From an uncultured Kushneria sp. (lineage in GTDB: Bacteria > Pseudomonadota > Gammaproteobacteria > Pseudomonadales > Halomonadaceae): a stretch of 64,000 bases of DNA. The notes under the pieces were generated by a model. That model did not search any database. It was not told the DNA's origin and saw only the letters and a program-made list of their open reading frames with translations. Where the stretch lies: assembly GCF_947497025.1 (NCBI RefSeq), contig NZ_CANMFC010000001.1, positions 124,001-188,000 of the forward strand, written 5' to 3'. Position 1 is the first letter of the stretch. Each line of letters starts with the position of its first letter. The position numbers were made by a program, and so were the translations under genes. Positions 53,811-63,345 of this stretch are shown here, piece after piece.

Positions 53811-55193
53811 CTAGAAGGTCGGCGTAATATCGGGGGCAACGGCCAGCAGTGCCTGACGAAAACGGTCCTGAATGCGTTCAAGAGCTTCAATGGACTTGCC
53901 TTCAAAGCGAAACACCAGCATGGGCGTAGTGTTGGAGGCACGGCACAGCCCCCAACCGTCCGGGTAGTCCACGCGAATGCCATCCAGCGTGGTTCGGGTC
54001 GCCTGCTCGCCAAAATCGGTATCCCTGATAAAGCGCTCGACAATATCGAACTTGTTGTCATCGGTGACGGGCACGTTGATTTCGGCGGTGCTGGCATCCT
54101 GAGGGAACCGGTTGAAATACCGGTCGGCATCGTCAGGCTGGCGCGACAGAATCTCCAGCAGGCGGGCGGCCGCGTAAATTCCGTCATCAAAACCGTACCA
54201 GCGCTCCTGAAAGAAGATATGGCCGCTCATCTCGCCGGCCAGTGCCGCACCGGTTTCCTTCATGCGCGCCTTGATCAATGAGTGGCCGGTGTACCACATC
54301 TCGGGCATGCCACCGGCGTCCTCGATGATCGGGATCAGGTTGCCGGTGCTCTTGATGTCGAAAATGATGCGGGCGCCGGGCTGGCGCTCGAGGAGATCGC
54401 AGGCAAAGGCCATCAGGAGTCGGTCGGGGTAGATGATCTCACCAGAGGGGGTGACCACGCCCACCCGGTCGCCATCGCCGTCGAAGGCCAGTCCGATGTC
54501 GGCACCGGTTTCCCTGACCTTCGCAATCAGATCCTTGAGGTTTTCAAACTTGCCGGGATCCGGGTGATGGTTGGGGAATCGCCCATCGATCTCTTCGAAA
54601 AGCGGGGTCACCCTGGCGCCCAGACGGCGAATCAGCGCCGGTCCCAGCTCGCCGGTCACGCCATTGCCGCAGTCGACCACGGCGTGCAGCGGCCGCTCAA
54701 GCGTGATGTCGCCCACAATGCGGGCCAGATAGGTCTCGCGAATATCATGCTCTCGGCAGCGGCCTTCGCCAGTGCTGAGATCATGTTGCTCGATGCGCCG
54801 GTACAGAGCGGTGATGTCATCGCGTGACAGGGCATGTCCGCCCAGCACGATCTTGAAACCGTTGTAGTTCGAGGGGTTGTGACTGCCGGTCACGGCCACC
54901 CCGGAGGTAATGCCCTCCAGCACATGGGTGGCAAAATAGAGCACCGGCGTGGGCACCATGCCGATGTCGACCACGTCACAGCCGGCGGCACAGAGCCCTT
55001 CGATCAGGGCCGTTGCCAGCATCGGGCCTGAAAGCCTGCCATCGCGACCGACGGCCACACCCTTTTCCCCGCGGGCGAGCGCTTCACTGCCGATGGCCTG
55101 ACCGATCAGGCGCGCGGTATCAAAGGTGAGCTGTTCATCGACCACGCCACGAATGTCGTAGGCTCGAAAAATGGCGGCACTTACCTGTGTCAT
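53811..55193 (-). CDS. algC: Phosphomannomutase/phosphoglucomutase (AlgC)
   Basis: A 460-residue bifunctional sugar phosphomutase for LPS, alginate or other exopolysaccharides. The active serine lies in 'TGSHNPSNYNGFK', the metal loop is 'FDGDGDRVGVV', the sugar-specificity loop 'AALAGEMSGHIFF', and the phosphate-binding domain ends 'WGLCRASNTTPMLVFRFEGK'. All four domains are present. In the same direction as dut and coaBC upstream, and argB downstream. Confidence 0.96.
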   Translation of the reverse strand: MTQVSAAIFRAYDIRGVVDEQLTFDTARLIGQAIGSEALARGEKGVAVGRDGRLSGPMLATALIEGLCAAGCDVVDIGMVPTPVLYFATHVLEGITSGVAVTGSHNPSNYNGFKIVLGGHALSRDDITALYRRIEQHDLSTGEGRCREHDIRETYLARIVGDITLERPLHAVVDCGNGVTGELGPALIRRLGARVTPLFEEIDGRFPNHHPDPGKFENLKDLIAKVRETGADIGLAFDGDGDRVGVVTPSGEIIYPDRLLMAFACDLLERQPGARIIFDIKSTGNLIPIIEDAGGMPEMWYTGHSLIKARMKETGAALAGEMSGHIFFQERWYGFDDGIYAAARLLEILSRQPDDADRYFNRFPQDASTAEINVPVTDDNKFDIVERFIRDTDFGEQATRTTLDGIRVDYPDGWGLCRASNTTPMLVFRFEGKSIEALERIQDRFRQALLAVAPDITPTF

Positions 55194-55222
55194 GAAAGGA
55201 TTTCCTGTTGTATCAGCCCGCG

Positions 55223-55708
55223 TCAGTGCCGTCCCGAGTGGCCGAAACCGCCGGCGCCACGAATATCGGTGTGATCGTCATCCACCGTGAAGTCGTCTAC
55301 CACTTCCAGCTCGGCCTGGATCACCGGCACCAGCACGTACTGTGCGATGCGCTCGAACGGCTCGAGCGTGACGTGTTCCTGCCCCCGGTTCCAGACCGAG
55401 ATCATCAGCTCGCCCTGATAGTCGGCATCGATCAGGCCGACCAGATTGCCCAGCACGATGCCGCGCTTGTGGCCCAATCCCGAGCGCGGCAGGATCATCC
55501 CCGCCCAGGCCGGGTTGGCAATGTGAACGGCCAGCCCCGTGCGGACCAGCTCGCAGTCACCGGGGGCCAGTGTCAGCGGCGCGTCCAGCAGCGCGCGCAG
55601 GTCCATGCCGGCGCTGCCGCGGGTGGCGTAATGGGGCAGGGGGTATTCACGTACCCGGTCATCAAGAATTCTGACCTGCAGGCGCGGCCGGTCGGAAAAG
55701 GCAGTCAT
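55223..55708 (-). CDS. dut: Deoxyuridine 5'-triphosphate nucleotidohydrolase (dUTPase)
   Basis: A 161-residue trimeric dUTPase keeping uracil out of DNA and supplying dUMP. The five motifs are visible: '[10 protein letters not shown]' (1), '[11 protein letters not shown]' (2), '[20 protein letters not shown]' (3), 'FERIAQYVL' (4), and the C-terminal glycine-rich arm '[10 protein letters not shown]' (5). The ATG overlaps the coaBC stop (ATGA), so both are coupled. Confidence 0.97.
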   Translation of the reverse strand: MTAFSDRPRLQVRILDDRVREYPLPHYATRGSAGMDLRALLDAPLTLAPGDCELVRTGLAVHIANPAWAGMILPRSGLGHKRGIVLGNLVGLIDADYQGELMISVWNRGQEHVTLEPFERIAQYVLVPVIQAELEVVDDFTVDDDHTDIRGAGGFGHSGRH

Positions 55709-57066
55709 GAGCAGACAGGGCTCCGCGTTGTGTGATGCGCCCAATACAGGGGCAGCATGTAATCAAGAATGGCGTGCGCCAGATCCTGCTTGGCACGCGG
55801 TGACAGCGTATGCGACGTGACCGGGCTCTCCGGCTGGTCAGGTTCGAGATGATACAGCACGGCGGCATTGTCATCGGCACCAAATCCCAGTCCCGGTGCG
55901 GCCACATCATTGGCCACGATCAGATCCAGGCGCTTGCGCACAAGCTTGTCATGGGCATGGCGCGCCAGCTCCCGGGTTTCGGCAGCAAAGCCGACGCTAA
56001 AGGGCGGGCATTCCCGGTCGGTGACGCTGGCGATGATATCCGGGTTTTCGATCAGGTTCAGCGTCAGGGCGGCGCTGCCGGAAACCTTCTTGAGCTTGTG
56101 CTCGGCAATGTCGGCCAGCCGGTAATCGGCGACGGCCGCACAGCCAATGAAAATATCGCAGTCCGGCAGAGCGTCGTTCACGGCCTCCAGCATCTCGACG
56201 GCGCTGATGACATTGATGCGGGTCATGCGTTCAGGGGTGGCAAGTGATACCGGCCCGGCAATCAGGGTCACGCGGGCGCCCATGTCACGTGCGGCGACGG
56301 CCAGCGCAAACCCCATCTTTCCCGAGCTGTGATTGGAGAGATAGCGCACCGGGTCAATCGCCTCACGGGTGGGACCGGCGGTGATCACGACATGGCGTCC
56401 GGCGAAGGCGCCGCTATCGGCGTCATTGTCGGCCAGCCTAAAGGCATCAGCTTTTGGGGCCTGATCATCATGCTCGGGGGAGGCATCCAGCGGCAGTGCA
56501 CCCGGCGAAGACGCCGTGCCGGACAGCGCCTCTTCCAGTGCGGCGACAATGGCTTCCGGCTCCAGCATGCGCCCGCCGCCGACATCGCCGCAGGCCTGCT
56601 CGCCGGCATCGGGGCCAAGCTGCTGCCAGCCCACCTCTACGAGCGTAGCGGCATTGCGCTGGCTGGCAGGGTGCGACCACATGGCCTGATTCATGGCGGG
56701 TGCCAGCAGACAGCGTGCCCGGGTGGCCAGACATACGGTGGTCAGCAGGTCATCGGCCATGCCGGCGGCCAGTCGGGCCATCAGATCGGCCGTGGCGGGA
56801 GCAATCAGAACGATATCGGCCCATTTGGCCAGCTCGATATGACCCATGCCCGCTTCGGCCCGAGGATCGAGCAATGAGGTGCGCACCTCTTCGCCGGTCA
56901 GGGCCTGCAGGGTCAACGGCGTAATAAAGGCCTGGGCGCCTTCGGTCATGACCACACGGACCTCGGCGCCGGCCTTTTTCAAAAGCCGCGCCAGTACCGC
57001 GCTCTTGTAGGCCGCGATGCCGGCACTAATGCCTAAAACGATGCGTTGACCAGCCAGTCGTGACAT
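55705..57066 (-). CDS. coaBC: Bifunctional phosphopantothenoylcysteine decarboxylase/synthetase CoaBC
   Basis: A 453-residue two-step enzyme of coenzyme A synthesis. The N-terminal CoaC flavoprotein has '[20 protein letters not shown]', '[19 protein letters not shown]' and '[14 protein letters not shown]'. The CoaB part has '[20 protein letters not shown]' and '[20 protein letters not shown]'. Between them is an unusually long acidic linker of about 40 residues, making the protein some 45 residues longer than E. coli Dfp. GGAG precedes the ATG at 57066; an earlier in-frame start is disfavoured. Confidence 0.96.
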   Translation of the reverse strand: MSRLAGQRIVLGISAGIAAYKSAVLARLLKKAGAEVRVVMTEGAQAFITPLTLQALTGEEVRTSLLDPRAEAGMGHIELAKWADIVLIAPATADLMARLAAGMADDLLTTVCLATRARCLLAPAMNQAMWSHPASQRNAATLVEVGWQQLGPDAGEQACGDVGGGRMLEPEAIVAALEEALSGTASSPGALPLDASPEHDDQAPKADAFRLADNDADSGAFAGRHVVITAGPTREAIDPVRYLSNHSSGKMGFALAVAARDMGARVTLIAGPVSLATPERMTRINVISAVEMLEAVNDALPDCDIFIGCAAVADYRLADIAEHKLKKVSGSAALTLNLIENPDIIASVTDRECPPFSVGFAAETRELARHAHDKLVRKRLDLIVANDVAAPGLGFGADDNAAVLYHLEPDQPESPVTSHTLSPRAKQDLAHAILDYMLPLYWAHHTTRSPVCS

Positions 57067-57187
57067 GCAGGGCTCCATGGGCATAACGGTCATCAATGGG
57101 ATGCTACCTTACCACTGCGTGTCTGACGTGCGTAGCATCATGCCGGTCAGAAACAACCACAACGATATGACGCAAAAGGATACCGCC

Positions 57188-58057
57188 ATGCTTCCGGAAA
57201 CCCCGCACGCGCTGTCTTTCCTGTCCCGGCCCCGGCTGGCCCCGGCGTTCTCTGCGCTGATCATCGGCATCGCCCTGAACGGCTGTGCCGGTCAACAACC
57301 GCCGACGTCTGCAACCTACAGCAATGCCGACCTCAACGAACAGCTGGTCATGGCCACGGCCTGGATGCAGAGCGCGGCCGAATACCGCGCGCTCTCCTTT
57401 CAGGCGTTCAACGTGGCCCGTCTGCGCCTGGATCAGGCACTGGAGGCTCAAAAACCGGAGGATCGACCGCTGGCGGTCATCGTTGACTGTGATGAGGCGG
57501 TCATTGATAACACGCCTTTCGAGGCCTGGCTGATCGGGCGCAATGAGCAGTACTCCAGCGCGAACTGGAATGCCTGGGTCGAAGACGCTCAGGCGCGCGC
57601 GTTGCCCGGCGCACAGGCGTTTCTGAATTACGCCCGCTCACGCGGAGTCGAGGTGTTTTATGTCACCAACCGCGATGAGCGCAGTCTGGCCGCTACCATG
57701 AAAAACCTGAAGCAGCTCGACTTTCCGTGGGTCGATGAGCAGCACATGATGCTGCGCACCGATGCCAGCGACAAGCAGCCGCGCCGGGAGGCGGTCATGG
57801 CCACCCACGACGTGGCACTGCTGGTGGGTGATAATCTGGCCGATTTTGACAGCCGCTACGACGCCGACGACGTGGCCACGCGCAATGCACGGGTCATTCA
57901 GGATTGGGCGCAGTTTGGCGAGCGCTATATCGTGTTGCCCAACCCGACCTACGGGAGCTGGGAGGCCGCACTCTATAAGGGAGATTTCTCGCTGTCACCA
58001 CAGGAAAAAAATCAAAGGCGTCGGGAAGCGCTGCGCGTCTGGTCAGGGCCGGAATGA
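57188..58057 (+). CDS. HAD acid phosphatase, lipoprotein e(P4) family
   Basis: A 289-residue outer- or inner-membrane lipoprotein, class C acid phosphatase type. The lipobox 'ALNGC' at about residue 33 follows a signal helix. HAD motif I is 'VIVDCDEAVIDNTPF', with Cys and Ala where 'DLDETVLDN' is usual, yet both Asp residues are kept. Motif II is 'FYVTNRDE', and motif IV 'ALLVGDNLADFD'. The family removes phosphate from 5'-nucleotides such as NMN outside the membrane. I chose ATG 57188 with AAGGA upstream; an ATG at 57167 is in frame. Confidence 0.88.
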   Translation: MLPETPHALSFLSRPRLAPAFSALIIGIALNGCAGQQPPTSATYSNADLNEQLVMATAWMQSAAEYRALSFQAFNVARLRLDQALEAQKPEDRPLAVIVDCDEAVIDNTPFEAWLIGRNEQYSSANWNAWVEDAQARALPGAQAFLNYARSRGVEVFYVTNRDERSLAATMKNLKQLDFPWVDEQHMMLRTDASDKQPRREAVMATHDVALLVGDNLADFDSRYDADDVATRNARVIQDWAQFGERYIVLPNPTYGSWEAALYKGDFSLSPQEKNQRRREALRVWSGPE

Positions 58058-58078
58058 CCGGCTTCACAAGGAGGAAGA

Positions 58079-58099
58079 GCCGGGCGATGACGCCCGGCA
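58079..58099. other. Palindrome between convergent genes
   Basis: GCCGGGCG / CGCCCGGC eight-bp stem, four-base loop ATGA, in the 56-bp space between the acid phosphatase and the reductase gene. No T-run, so a terminator role is uncertain. Confidence 0.4.
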
Positions 58100-58113
58100 T
58101 GGCACCTGTCGTC

Positions 58114-59127
58114 TTAATCGATGGTGATCACGACCTTGCCCAGATGCTGCTGGCTTTCGAGGTGTTCAAAGGCGGCACGGGTATCGTCAAAGGTAAAGGT
58201 GCGATCGATGACCGGCTTGATTTGGTGCTGGGTAATGGCGCGGTTCATCTGCTCGAACATCTCGCGTGAACCCACGAATATCCCTCGCATCAATACACTT
58301 TTGCGCATGATATCGGTCGGGTTGATCTCGCCACCGGTCAGCACGCCAATCAGGTTGACCTGCCCGCCAAGGCGGGCAGATTCAATCGAGCGCGGCAGGG
58401 TGCCGGCACCGCCGACCTCCACCACGTGATCCACGCCACGTCCATCGGTCAGTCGTTGAACTTCCTGCTGCCATTCAGGCGTCTGGCGATAGTTGATGGT
58501 GGCGTCAGCGCCGAGTTCGTGCGCGCGGGCGAGCTTGTCGTCGCTGGAGGACGTCTGAATGGCCCGGGCGCCGGCGGCGCGGGCGAACTGAAGCCCAAAC
58601 ATGGAGACGCCGCCGGTACCCAGCAGCAGCACGCTGTCGCCGGTTTTGAGCGGCGACTTGCCGGCATAGAGCGCATTCCAGGCCGTGACGGCGGCGCAGG
58701 GCAGGGTGGCACCTTCCTCAAAAGAGAGATGCTCGGGCAAATTGACCAGTCCCTGCTGATCGAACAGGACATATTCACTGAGGACGCCATCCACGGCGCC
58801 GCCCAGCGCCGAGCCCGGATGGCTGTCATTGACCTCGCCCCCCAGCCAGCTCTGCATGAAGATGCCGGCGACGCGGTCACCGACGCCAAAACGGGTCACG
58901 TCCTCGCCGATCTCGACCACCTCACCGGCCCCGTCGGAGAGTGGTACGCGATCGGTCGCAACGCCACCGCGGCCATACTTGCCCGTCACGATCATCAGGT
59001 CACGATAGTTCAGGGATGCGGCGCGCATCCGCACCAGCACCTGACCACGCGCCGGGCGGGGCGTGTCGCGCTCGGTAAGGGTCAGGTCGCTGATGGCACC
59101 GGTCTGGGGCAGGGTATAAAGACGCAT
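58114..59127 (-). CDS. Zinc-type alcohol dehydrogenase / quinone reductase family protein
   Basis: A 337-residue medium-chain dehydrogenase/reductase. The GroES-like domain has 'VLVRMRAASLNYRDLMIVTG' and 'PLSDGAGEVVEIGEDV'; the usual catalytic-zinc Cys/His pair is not evident, which favours a quinone-reductase-like, zinc-free enzyme. The Rossmann fold has 'VLLLGTGGVSMFGLQFARAA'. It ends 'HLGKVVITID'. AGGAGA lies seven bases before the ATG. It would use NADPH; the substrate cannot be assigned. Confidence 0.87.
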   Translation of the reverse strand: MRLYTLPQTGAISDLTLTERDTPRPARGQVLVRMRAASLNYRDLMIVTGKYGRGGVATDRVPLSDGAGEVVEIGEDVTRFGVGDRVAGIFMQSWLGGEVNDSHPGSALGGAVDGVLSEYVLFDQQGLVNLPEHLSFEEGATLPCAAVTAWNALYAGKSPLKTGDSVLLLGTGGVSMFGLQFARAAGARAIQTSSSDDKLARAHELGADATINYRQTPEWQQEVQRLTDGRGVDHVVEVGGAGTLPRSIESARLGGQVNLIGVLTGGEINPTDIMRKSVLMRGIFVGSREMFEQMNRAITQHQIKPVIDRTFTFDDTRAAFEHLESQQHLGKVVITID

Positions 59128-59285
59128 CGTAATTCTCCTGTGGTTACCTGCATGTCATGGGAAGCGTAGTAGCCACGGCAGCTGGCGTGTATCGAAAATG
59201 ACCTGGCAACGGCCTACCTGACTGACTTCAGTTTGATGAGAAGGTGCCGTTAACCCTTCATCAGACAATGCTGTTGGAGAGTGGT

Positions 59286-59960
59286 GTGGGTATCAGTCAC
59301 TGGCCGGAAGGAGAACGGCCGCGGGAAAAACTGATCAATCTGGGGGCTCAGGCGCTATCGGATGCCGAGCTGCTGGCGATCTTTTTGCGGGTGGGCGTCA
59401 AGGGACGCTCGGCGGTGGATCTGGCGCGCGATCTTTTAAGCGAATTCGACGGGCTGCGTCCGCTGCTGGATGCCAGTCGTGAAACGTTTTGCCGGGCCCA
59501 TGGGCTGGGAGATGCCAAGTACGTGCAGCTGCAGGCGGCGCTTGAACTGTCGCGTCGTCATCTGGAAACCCTGTTGATGCGTGGGGATGCGCTCAATTCG
59601 CCGCATATGGTGCGCCGCTTTTTGAGCGCGCATCTGCGCGATCTGGGTCATGAAGTGTTTGCCGCGCTTTTTCTGGACAGTCAGCACCGGGTGCTGCGTT
59701 TTGAAAAGCTCTTTACCGGCACGCTGGACGCCGCCGCTGTCTATCCGCGTGAGGTGGCGCGGCGGGCGCTGGCGCTCAATGCCGGGGCCGTGATTTTTGC
59801 CCACAATCACCCCTCCGGTGTGGCCGAGCCCAGTGATGCCGATCGTCGCATCACCACGCGGCTGGTCGAGGCGCTGGGGCTTTTTGATATTCGGGTGCTG
59901 GATCATTTCGTGGTCGGTGACGGTGAGGTCACCTCCTTTGCCGAACGAGGCTTGCTTTAA
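59286..59960 (+). CDS. radC: RadC-family JAB-domain protein
   Basis: A 224-residue protein. N-terminal helix-hairpin-helix region '[20 protein letters not shown]' (UPF0758) and a C-terminal JAMM/MPN+ metalloprotease-like domain with '[18 protein letters not shown]'. The biochemical role is unsettled; the old radiation-repair link is weak. The start is GTG at 59286, giving '[20 protein letters not shown]', which matches the usual 'MSIRDWP..ERPREKL' start, with GGAGAG five bases upstream. An earlier GTG (59244) only adds unconserved residues. Upstream of rpmBG, as is standard. Confidence 0.92.
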   Translation: MGISHWPEGERPREKLINLGAQALSDAELLAIFLRVGVKGRSAVDLARDLLSEFDGLRPLLDASRETFCRAHGLGDAKYVQLQAALELSRRHLETLLMRGDALNSPHMVRRFLSAHLRDLGHEVFAALFLDSQHRVLRFEKLFTGTLDAAAVYPREVARRALALNAGAVIFAHNHPSGVAEPSDADRRITTRLVEALGLFDIRVLDHFVVGDGEVTSFAERGLL

Positions 59961-59999
59961 GGCTAATACCGGCGCACAGGCAATTATATCAAGGCGTAC

Positions 60000-60028
60000 T
60001 TGCCGAGCAGGGGGCGCTCTGGTATAAA
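60000..60028 (+). promoter_or_regulatory. Sigma-70 promoter of rpmBG
   Basis: TTGCCG (60000-60005), 17-bp spacer, TATAAA (60023-60028), followed by a GTACGCCC discriminator. A GC-rich discriminator is typical of growth-rate/ppGpp-controlled ribosomal promoters. The rpmB start is 135 bp downstream, so a long leader is made. Confidence 0.75.
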
Positions 60029-60162
60029 GTACGCCCTTTGACTTTCTGCGGGTTATGAACAGGGGGCAGGGAGGCGTATCGCCCGCCACTTCTCACCGGT
60101 TTGCCCGAATACTTAATAGACACTCATGTGCGGCCCGTTCGGGCTCACGGCTGGAGGCTTCC

Positions 60163-60399
60163 ATGTCACAAGTCTGTCAGGTTACCGGCAAGCGTCCGGT
60201 GACTGGTAACAACGTTTCCCACTCTCAGCGCAAGACGCGTCGTCGTTTCGTCCCCAACCTGCATACGCATCGTTTCTGGGTCGAGTCCGAAAAGCGCTTT
60301 GTCCGTCTGCGTCTGTCCTCCAAGGGCATGCGCATCATCGACAAGAAAGGCATCGAAGTGGTCCTCAAGGATCTGCGTGCCAATGGTCTGAGCGTCTGA
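60163..60399 (+). CDS. rpmB: 50S ribosomal protein L28
   Basis: A 78-residue L28, beginning '[20 protein letters not shown]', the family start. It has the conserved '[20 protein letters not shown]' block. CTGGAGG ribosome site. Co-transcribed with rpmG, 60 bp downstream. Confidence 0.98.
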   Translation: MSQVCQVTGKRPVTGNNVSHSQRKTRRRFVPNLHTHRFWVESEKRFVRLRLSSKGMRIIDKKGIEVVLKDLRANGLSV

Positions 60400-60459
60400 G
60401 ACGACGGTTCGTGATTACACCTCAAGCGCCCGGCGCGCTTGACTGCGGAGAGCAATAAC

Positions 60460-60615
60460 ATGCGTGACAAGATCAAGCTGGTTTCAAGCGCGGGTACCGG
60501 TCATTTCTATACGACCGACAAGAACAAGCGCAATACGCCTGACAAGCTGGAATTCAAGAAGTACGACCCGGTCGTACGCAAGCATGTCATGTATCGTGAA
60601 GCCAAGATCAAATAA
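60460..60615 (+). CDS. rpmG: 50S ribosomal protein L33
   Basis: A 51-residue protein reading '[20 protein letters not shown]' and ending '[12 protein letters not shown]'. There are no cysteines, so this is the zinc-free form of L33. GGAG lies eight bases before the ATG. Conserved partner of rpmB. Confidence 0.97.
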   Translation: MRDKIKLVSSAGTGHFYTTDKNKRNTPDKLEFKKYDPVVRKHVMYREAKIK

Positions 60616-60657
60616 TTGATGGCGCTTTGCGTGCCGCCCGTCAGGGTGGCCTGAAAG

Positions 60658-60682
60658 GACCCGGTCATGGCCGGGTCTTTTC
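60658..60682 (+). terminator. Rho-independent terminator of rpmBG
   Basis: GACCCGG / CCGGGTC seven-bp stem, six-base loop TCATGG, then TTTT. Confidence 0.88.
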
Positions 60683-60773
60683 GTATCTGGTCCTTTTGTA
60701 TCTGATGCTCGGCCGGCAGGCCCTCATCCGCTGCGCTGCCGTCCTTCCTTCAACGCTGTCACATTAGAACCTC

Positions 60774-61589
60774 ATGCCCGAGCTGCCTGAAGTCGAAACG
60801 ACCCGTCGCGGTATTGCGCCGTGGGTGGCGGGTTTCGAGATCAATGAAGTCATCGTTCGTCACCATCGTCTGCGCATTCCCGTGCCGGAAGGGCTGGCCG
60901 AGCGTCTGACCGGTGAGCGTATCGGTGAGATCACCAGGCGCGCCAAGTATCTGCTGCTGCCGGTCGCTGGTGGGCATCTGCTCTGGCATCTGGGCATGTC
61001 CGGCAGTCTGCGTCTGGTCGAGATCGGTACCGAGCCGCGCAAGCATGACCACATTGATCTGGTCATGAGCTCAAATCTGGTGCTGCGCTATCACGACCCG
61101 CGTCGCTTCGGGCTGGTGGATTTCATCGAGGGCGACCCCATGAGCGATCGGCGACTGGTGGCCCTTGGGCCCGAGCCGCTGGGTGATGACTTTAACGGCG
61201 GACATCTCCATCAGCGCTCGCGTGGCAAGCGCCTTGCGGTCAAGAACTTCATCATGGACAGCGCCGTGGTCGTCGGCGTGGGCAACATTTACGCGGCCGA
61301 GGCGCTGTTCATGGCGGGTATTGATCCGCGCATCGAAGCGGGCAAGGTGTCGCGCGCGCGCTATCAGCGGCTGGCGGAGGCCATCAGGGCCGTGCTGGCC
61401 GCGTCAATCGAACAGGGCGGCACCACGCTGCGTGACTTTGTCAGCGGGCGCGGCGAACCGGGTTATTTCGTACAGCGCCTGAACGTCTACGGTCGTGGTG
61501 GCGAGCCGTGCCGCGTCTGCGGTAGCGAGCTTCGCTCGATGACCATCGGCCAGCGCGCCAGCGTGTTCTGCCCGCACTGTCAGCGTTAG
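60774..61589 (+). CDS. mutM: Formamidopyrimidine-DNA glycosylase (MutM/Fpg)
   Basis: A 271-residue bifunctional glycosylase/AP lyase removing 8-oxoguanine. It begins '[17 protein letters not shown]', with catalytic Pro2 and Glu3. Lys near residue 57 lies in '[14 protein letters not shown]'. The helix-two-turn-helix includes '[20 protein letters not shown]'. A C-terminal zinc finger has four cysteines ('CRVCGSEL' and 'FCPHCQR'), with the DNA-contacting Arg before it. It follows rpmBG, as in many gammaproteobacteria. Confidence 0.97.
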   Translation: MPELPEVETTRRGIAPWVAGFEINEVIVRHHRLRIPVPEGLAERLTGERIGEITRRAKYLLLPVAGGHLLWHLGMSGSLRLVEIGTEPRKHDHIDLVMSSNLVLRYHDPRRFGLVDFIEGDPMSDRRLVALGPEPLGDDFNGGHLHQRSRGKRLAVKNFIMDSAVVVGVGNIYAAEALFMAGIDPRIEAGKVSRARYQRLAEAIRAVLAASIEQGGTTLRDFVSGRGEPGYFVQRLNVYGRGGEPCRVCGSELRSMTIGQRASVFCPHCQR

Positions 61590-61691
61590 GCGCCGTCATG
61601 ACCATACGACACACTGCCGTGGCGGTGCCCAGCTGATAGAATGGCGGGTAATACGCTTGTGCCCCTTTTATTACCAATTCCGGAAGCTGTC

Positions 61692-62882
61692 GTGACCCAA
61701 CGTCTTCGTCTCAAGAAAAACGCCGATCGTCGGCTCAAGGCGGGCCACCTGTGGCTCTACTCCAACGAGATCGACATCGCTGAAACGCCGCTCAAGGGCT
61801 TTGAGCCTGGCGCTCAGGCCATCGTCGAGGCGGCCAACGGGCGCGCCATGGCCGTGGCCTATGTCAATCCCAATGCACTGCTGTGCGCCCGCATCGTCTC
61901 GCGGGATACCGAGGTGATGCTCAGCCGCTCCCTGCTGGTGCACCGCTTCAAGCAGGCGCTGGCGCTGCGCGAGCGTCTCTTTGCGCGCCCGTTCTATCGT
62001 CTGGTGCACGGTGAGGGTGATCTTTTGCCCGGGCTGGTGGTGGACCGCTTTGATGATGTGGTGGTGGTTCAGCTTAATACGCTCGGCATGGAGAAGGTGC
62101 GTGACGAGATTATCGATGCGCTCAACAAGGTGCTGTCGCCACGCGTGATCGTGCTGCGCGGCGACACCGCCGGACGGCGTCTGGAGCAGCTCGACGAACA
62201 TGTCGAGATCGTCCAGGGAGAGCTGGATGGCCCCGTGGCGCTGGAAGAAAACGGCGTGCGTTTTGAAACCGATGTCGTGGGTGGGCAGAAGACCGGCTGG
62301 TTCTTTGATCACCGCGATAACCGTGCCTGGCTCAACACTCAGGTGGCCGGCAAGCGGGTGCTGGACGTGTTCAGCTATATCGGCGGATGGGGTGTACAGG
62401 CGGCGGTCTCCGGTGCCTCGGAAGTGGTCTGTGTCGATGCCTCCGCCCCGGCGCTTGAGCGCGTCACGAGCAATGCTGCGCTTAACGGGGTAGAAGATCG
62501 CGTCTCCACGCTCCAGGGCGATGCCTTTGAAGTGTTGGCCCAGCTCAAGGCAGCCGATGAGCAGTTTGACGTGATCGTGCTCGACCCGCCGGCGTTCATT
62601 CGCAAGCGCAAGGACATCAATGTCGGCGAGCGGGCCTATGGCAAGCTCAATCGGGAAGCGATCCGTCTGCTGGGCCGCGATGGGCTTTTGATGTCGGCCT
62701 CCTGCTCGATGCATCTGGCCAGCGACCGACTCATTGACGTCGTGCGCGGTTCGGCCCGTCATCAGGACCGTCATGCCCAGCTGATCTATCAGGGTCATCA
62801 GGGCGGTGATCATCCCATCCATCCGTCCATTCCGGAAACGGCCTATCTCAAGGCGATGGGTGTGCGTATCTTCCGCGACTGA
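61692..62882 (+). CDS. rlmI: 23S rRNA (cytosine1962-C5)-methyltransferase RlmI
   Basis: A 396-residue SAM-dependent methyltransferase, the same length as E. coli RlmI. An N-terminal PUA domain ('LRLKKNADRRLKAGHLWLYS') is followed by an EEHEE domain and a Rossmann domain with 'VLDVFSYIGGWGVQAAVSGA', 'DVIVLDPPAFIRKRKD' and 'LLMSASCSMHL' (catalytic Cys). The start is GTG 61692, giving the family N-terminus; the frame is open further upstream to 61641. A gene for a small DUF2007 protein follows four bases later. Confidence 0.94.
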   Translation: MTQRLRLKKNADRRLKAGHLWLYSNEIDIAETPLKGFEPGAQAIVEAANGRAMAVAYVNPNALLCARIVSRDTEVMLSRSLLVHRFKQALALRERLFARPFYRLVHGEGDLLPGLVVDRFDDVVVVQLNTLGMEKVRDEIIDALNKVLSPRVIVLRGDTAGRRLEQLDEHVEIVQGELDGPVALEENGVRFETDVVGGQKTGWFFDHRDNRAWLNTQVAGKRVLDVFSYIGGWGVQAAVSGASEVVCVDASAPALERVTSNAALNGVEDRVSTLQGDAFEVLAQLKAADEQFDVIVLDPPAFIRKRKDINVGERAYGKLNREAIRLLGRDGLLMSASCSMHLASDRLIDVVRGSARHQDRHAQLIYQGHQGGDHPIHPSIPETAYLKAMGVRIFRD

Positions 62883-62886
62883 GCCC

Positions 62887-63234
62887 ATGATACCGCGCCG
62901 GGTTCGCGTCTTTTCGCACCCCAACAGCCTGATGGTGGGGCATGTGCGCAACCTGCTCGAAGGGGCCGGTATCCCGTGCGATCTGCGCAACTGGATGCTG
63001 GCCGGCGGCATGGGGGATCTGGCCCCCATCGACTGCGAGCCCGAGCTCTGGGTCACGCCGGAAGACGAGCCGCGCGCCCGGGAAGTGATCGAGCAGTGGC
63101 GTCAGAGCGCTGATGCGAGGTCTTCGCCCGGTGCGCGGCTATTGCGGGGCTGGCGCTGTCAGCACTGTGGCGAGTGGCATGATGCGCACTTCGATACCTG
63201 CTGGCAGTGCGGGTTTGAACGGCCTGATCCATAG
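62887..63234 (+). CDS. DUF2007 protein with C-terminal zinc ribbon
   Basis: A 115-residue protein. The N-terminal part ('RVRVFSHPNSLMVGHVRNLL') is a DUF2007 (putative signal-transducing) domain containing 'GIPCDLRNWMLAGGMGDLAP' and 'PELWVTPEDEPRAREVIEQW'. The C-terminus has a zinc-ribbon pattern CxxC-x11-CxxC ('WRCQHCGEW' and 'DTCWQCGFE'). Function is unknown. The position right after rlmI (four-base gap) and before trpS suggests shared expression with rlmI. Confidence 0.88.
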   Translation: MIPRRVRVFSHPNSLMVGHVRNLLEGAGIPCDLRNWMLAGGMGDLAPIDCEPELWVTPEDEPRAREVIEQWRQSADARSSPGARLLRGWRCQHCGEWHDAHFDTCWQCGFERPDP

Positions 63235-63345
63235 CGCCCGCGGGCGCGCCTGTCGCCCGGCCGTTCCGTGCGCGTTACACTGTGGGTACTTTCACGCGAT
63301 GACTTCATCCGCGCCGTTTTCCATCACCGAGCAGACGTTGCGTTC

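Noticed and set aside
59244-59285. Upstream GTG as the radC start
   Set aside because: It adds unconserved residues; the GTG at 59286 has GGAGAG and gives the conserved N-terminus.
61671-63056. 461-residue antisense frame opposite rlmI
   Set aside because: Shadow frame; rlmI matches its family end to end.
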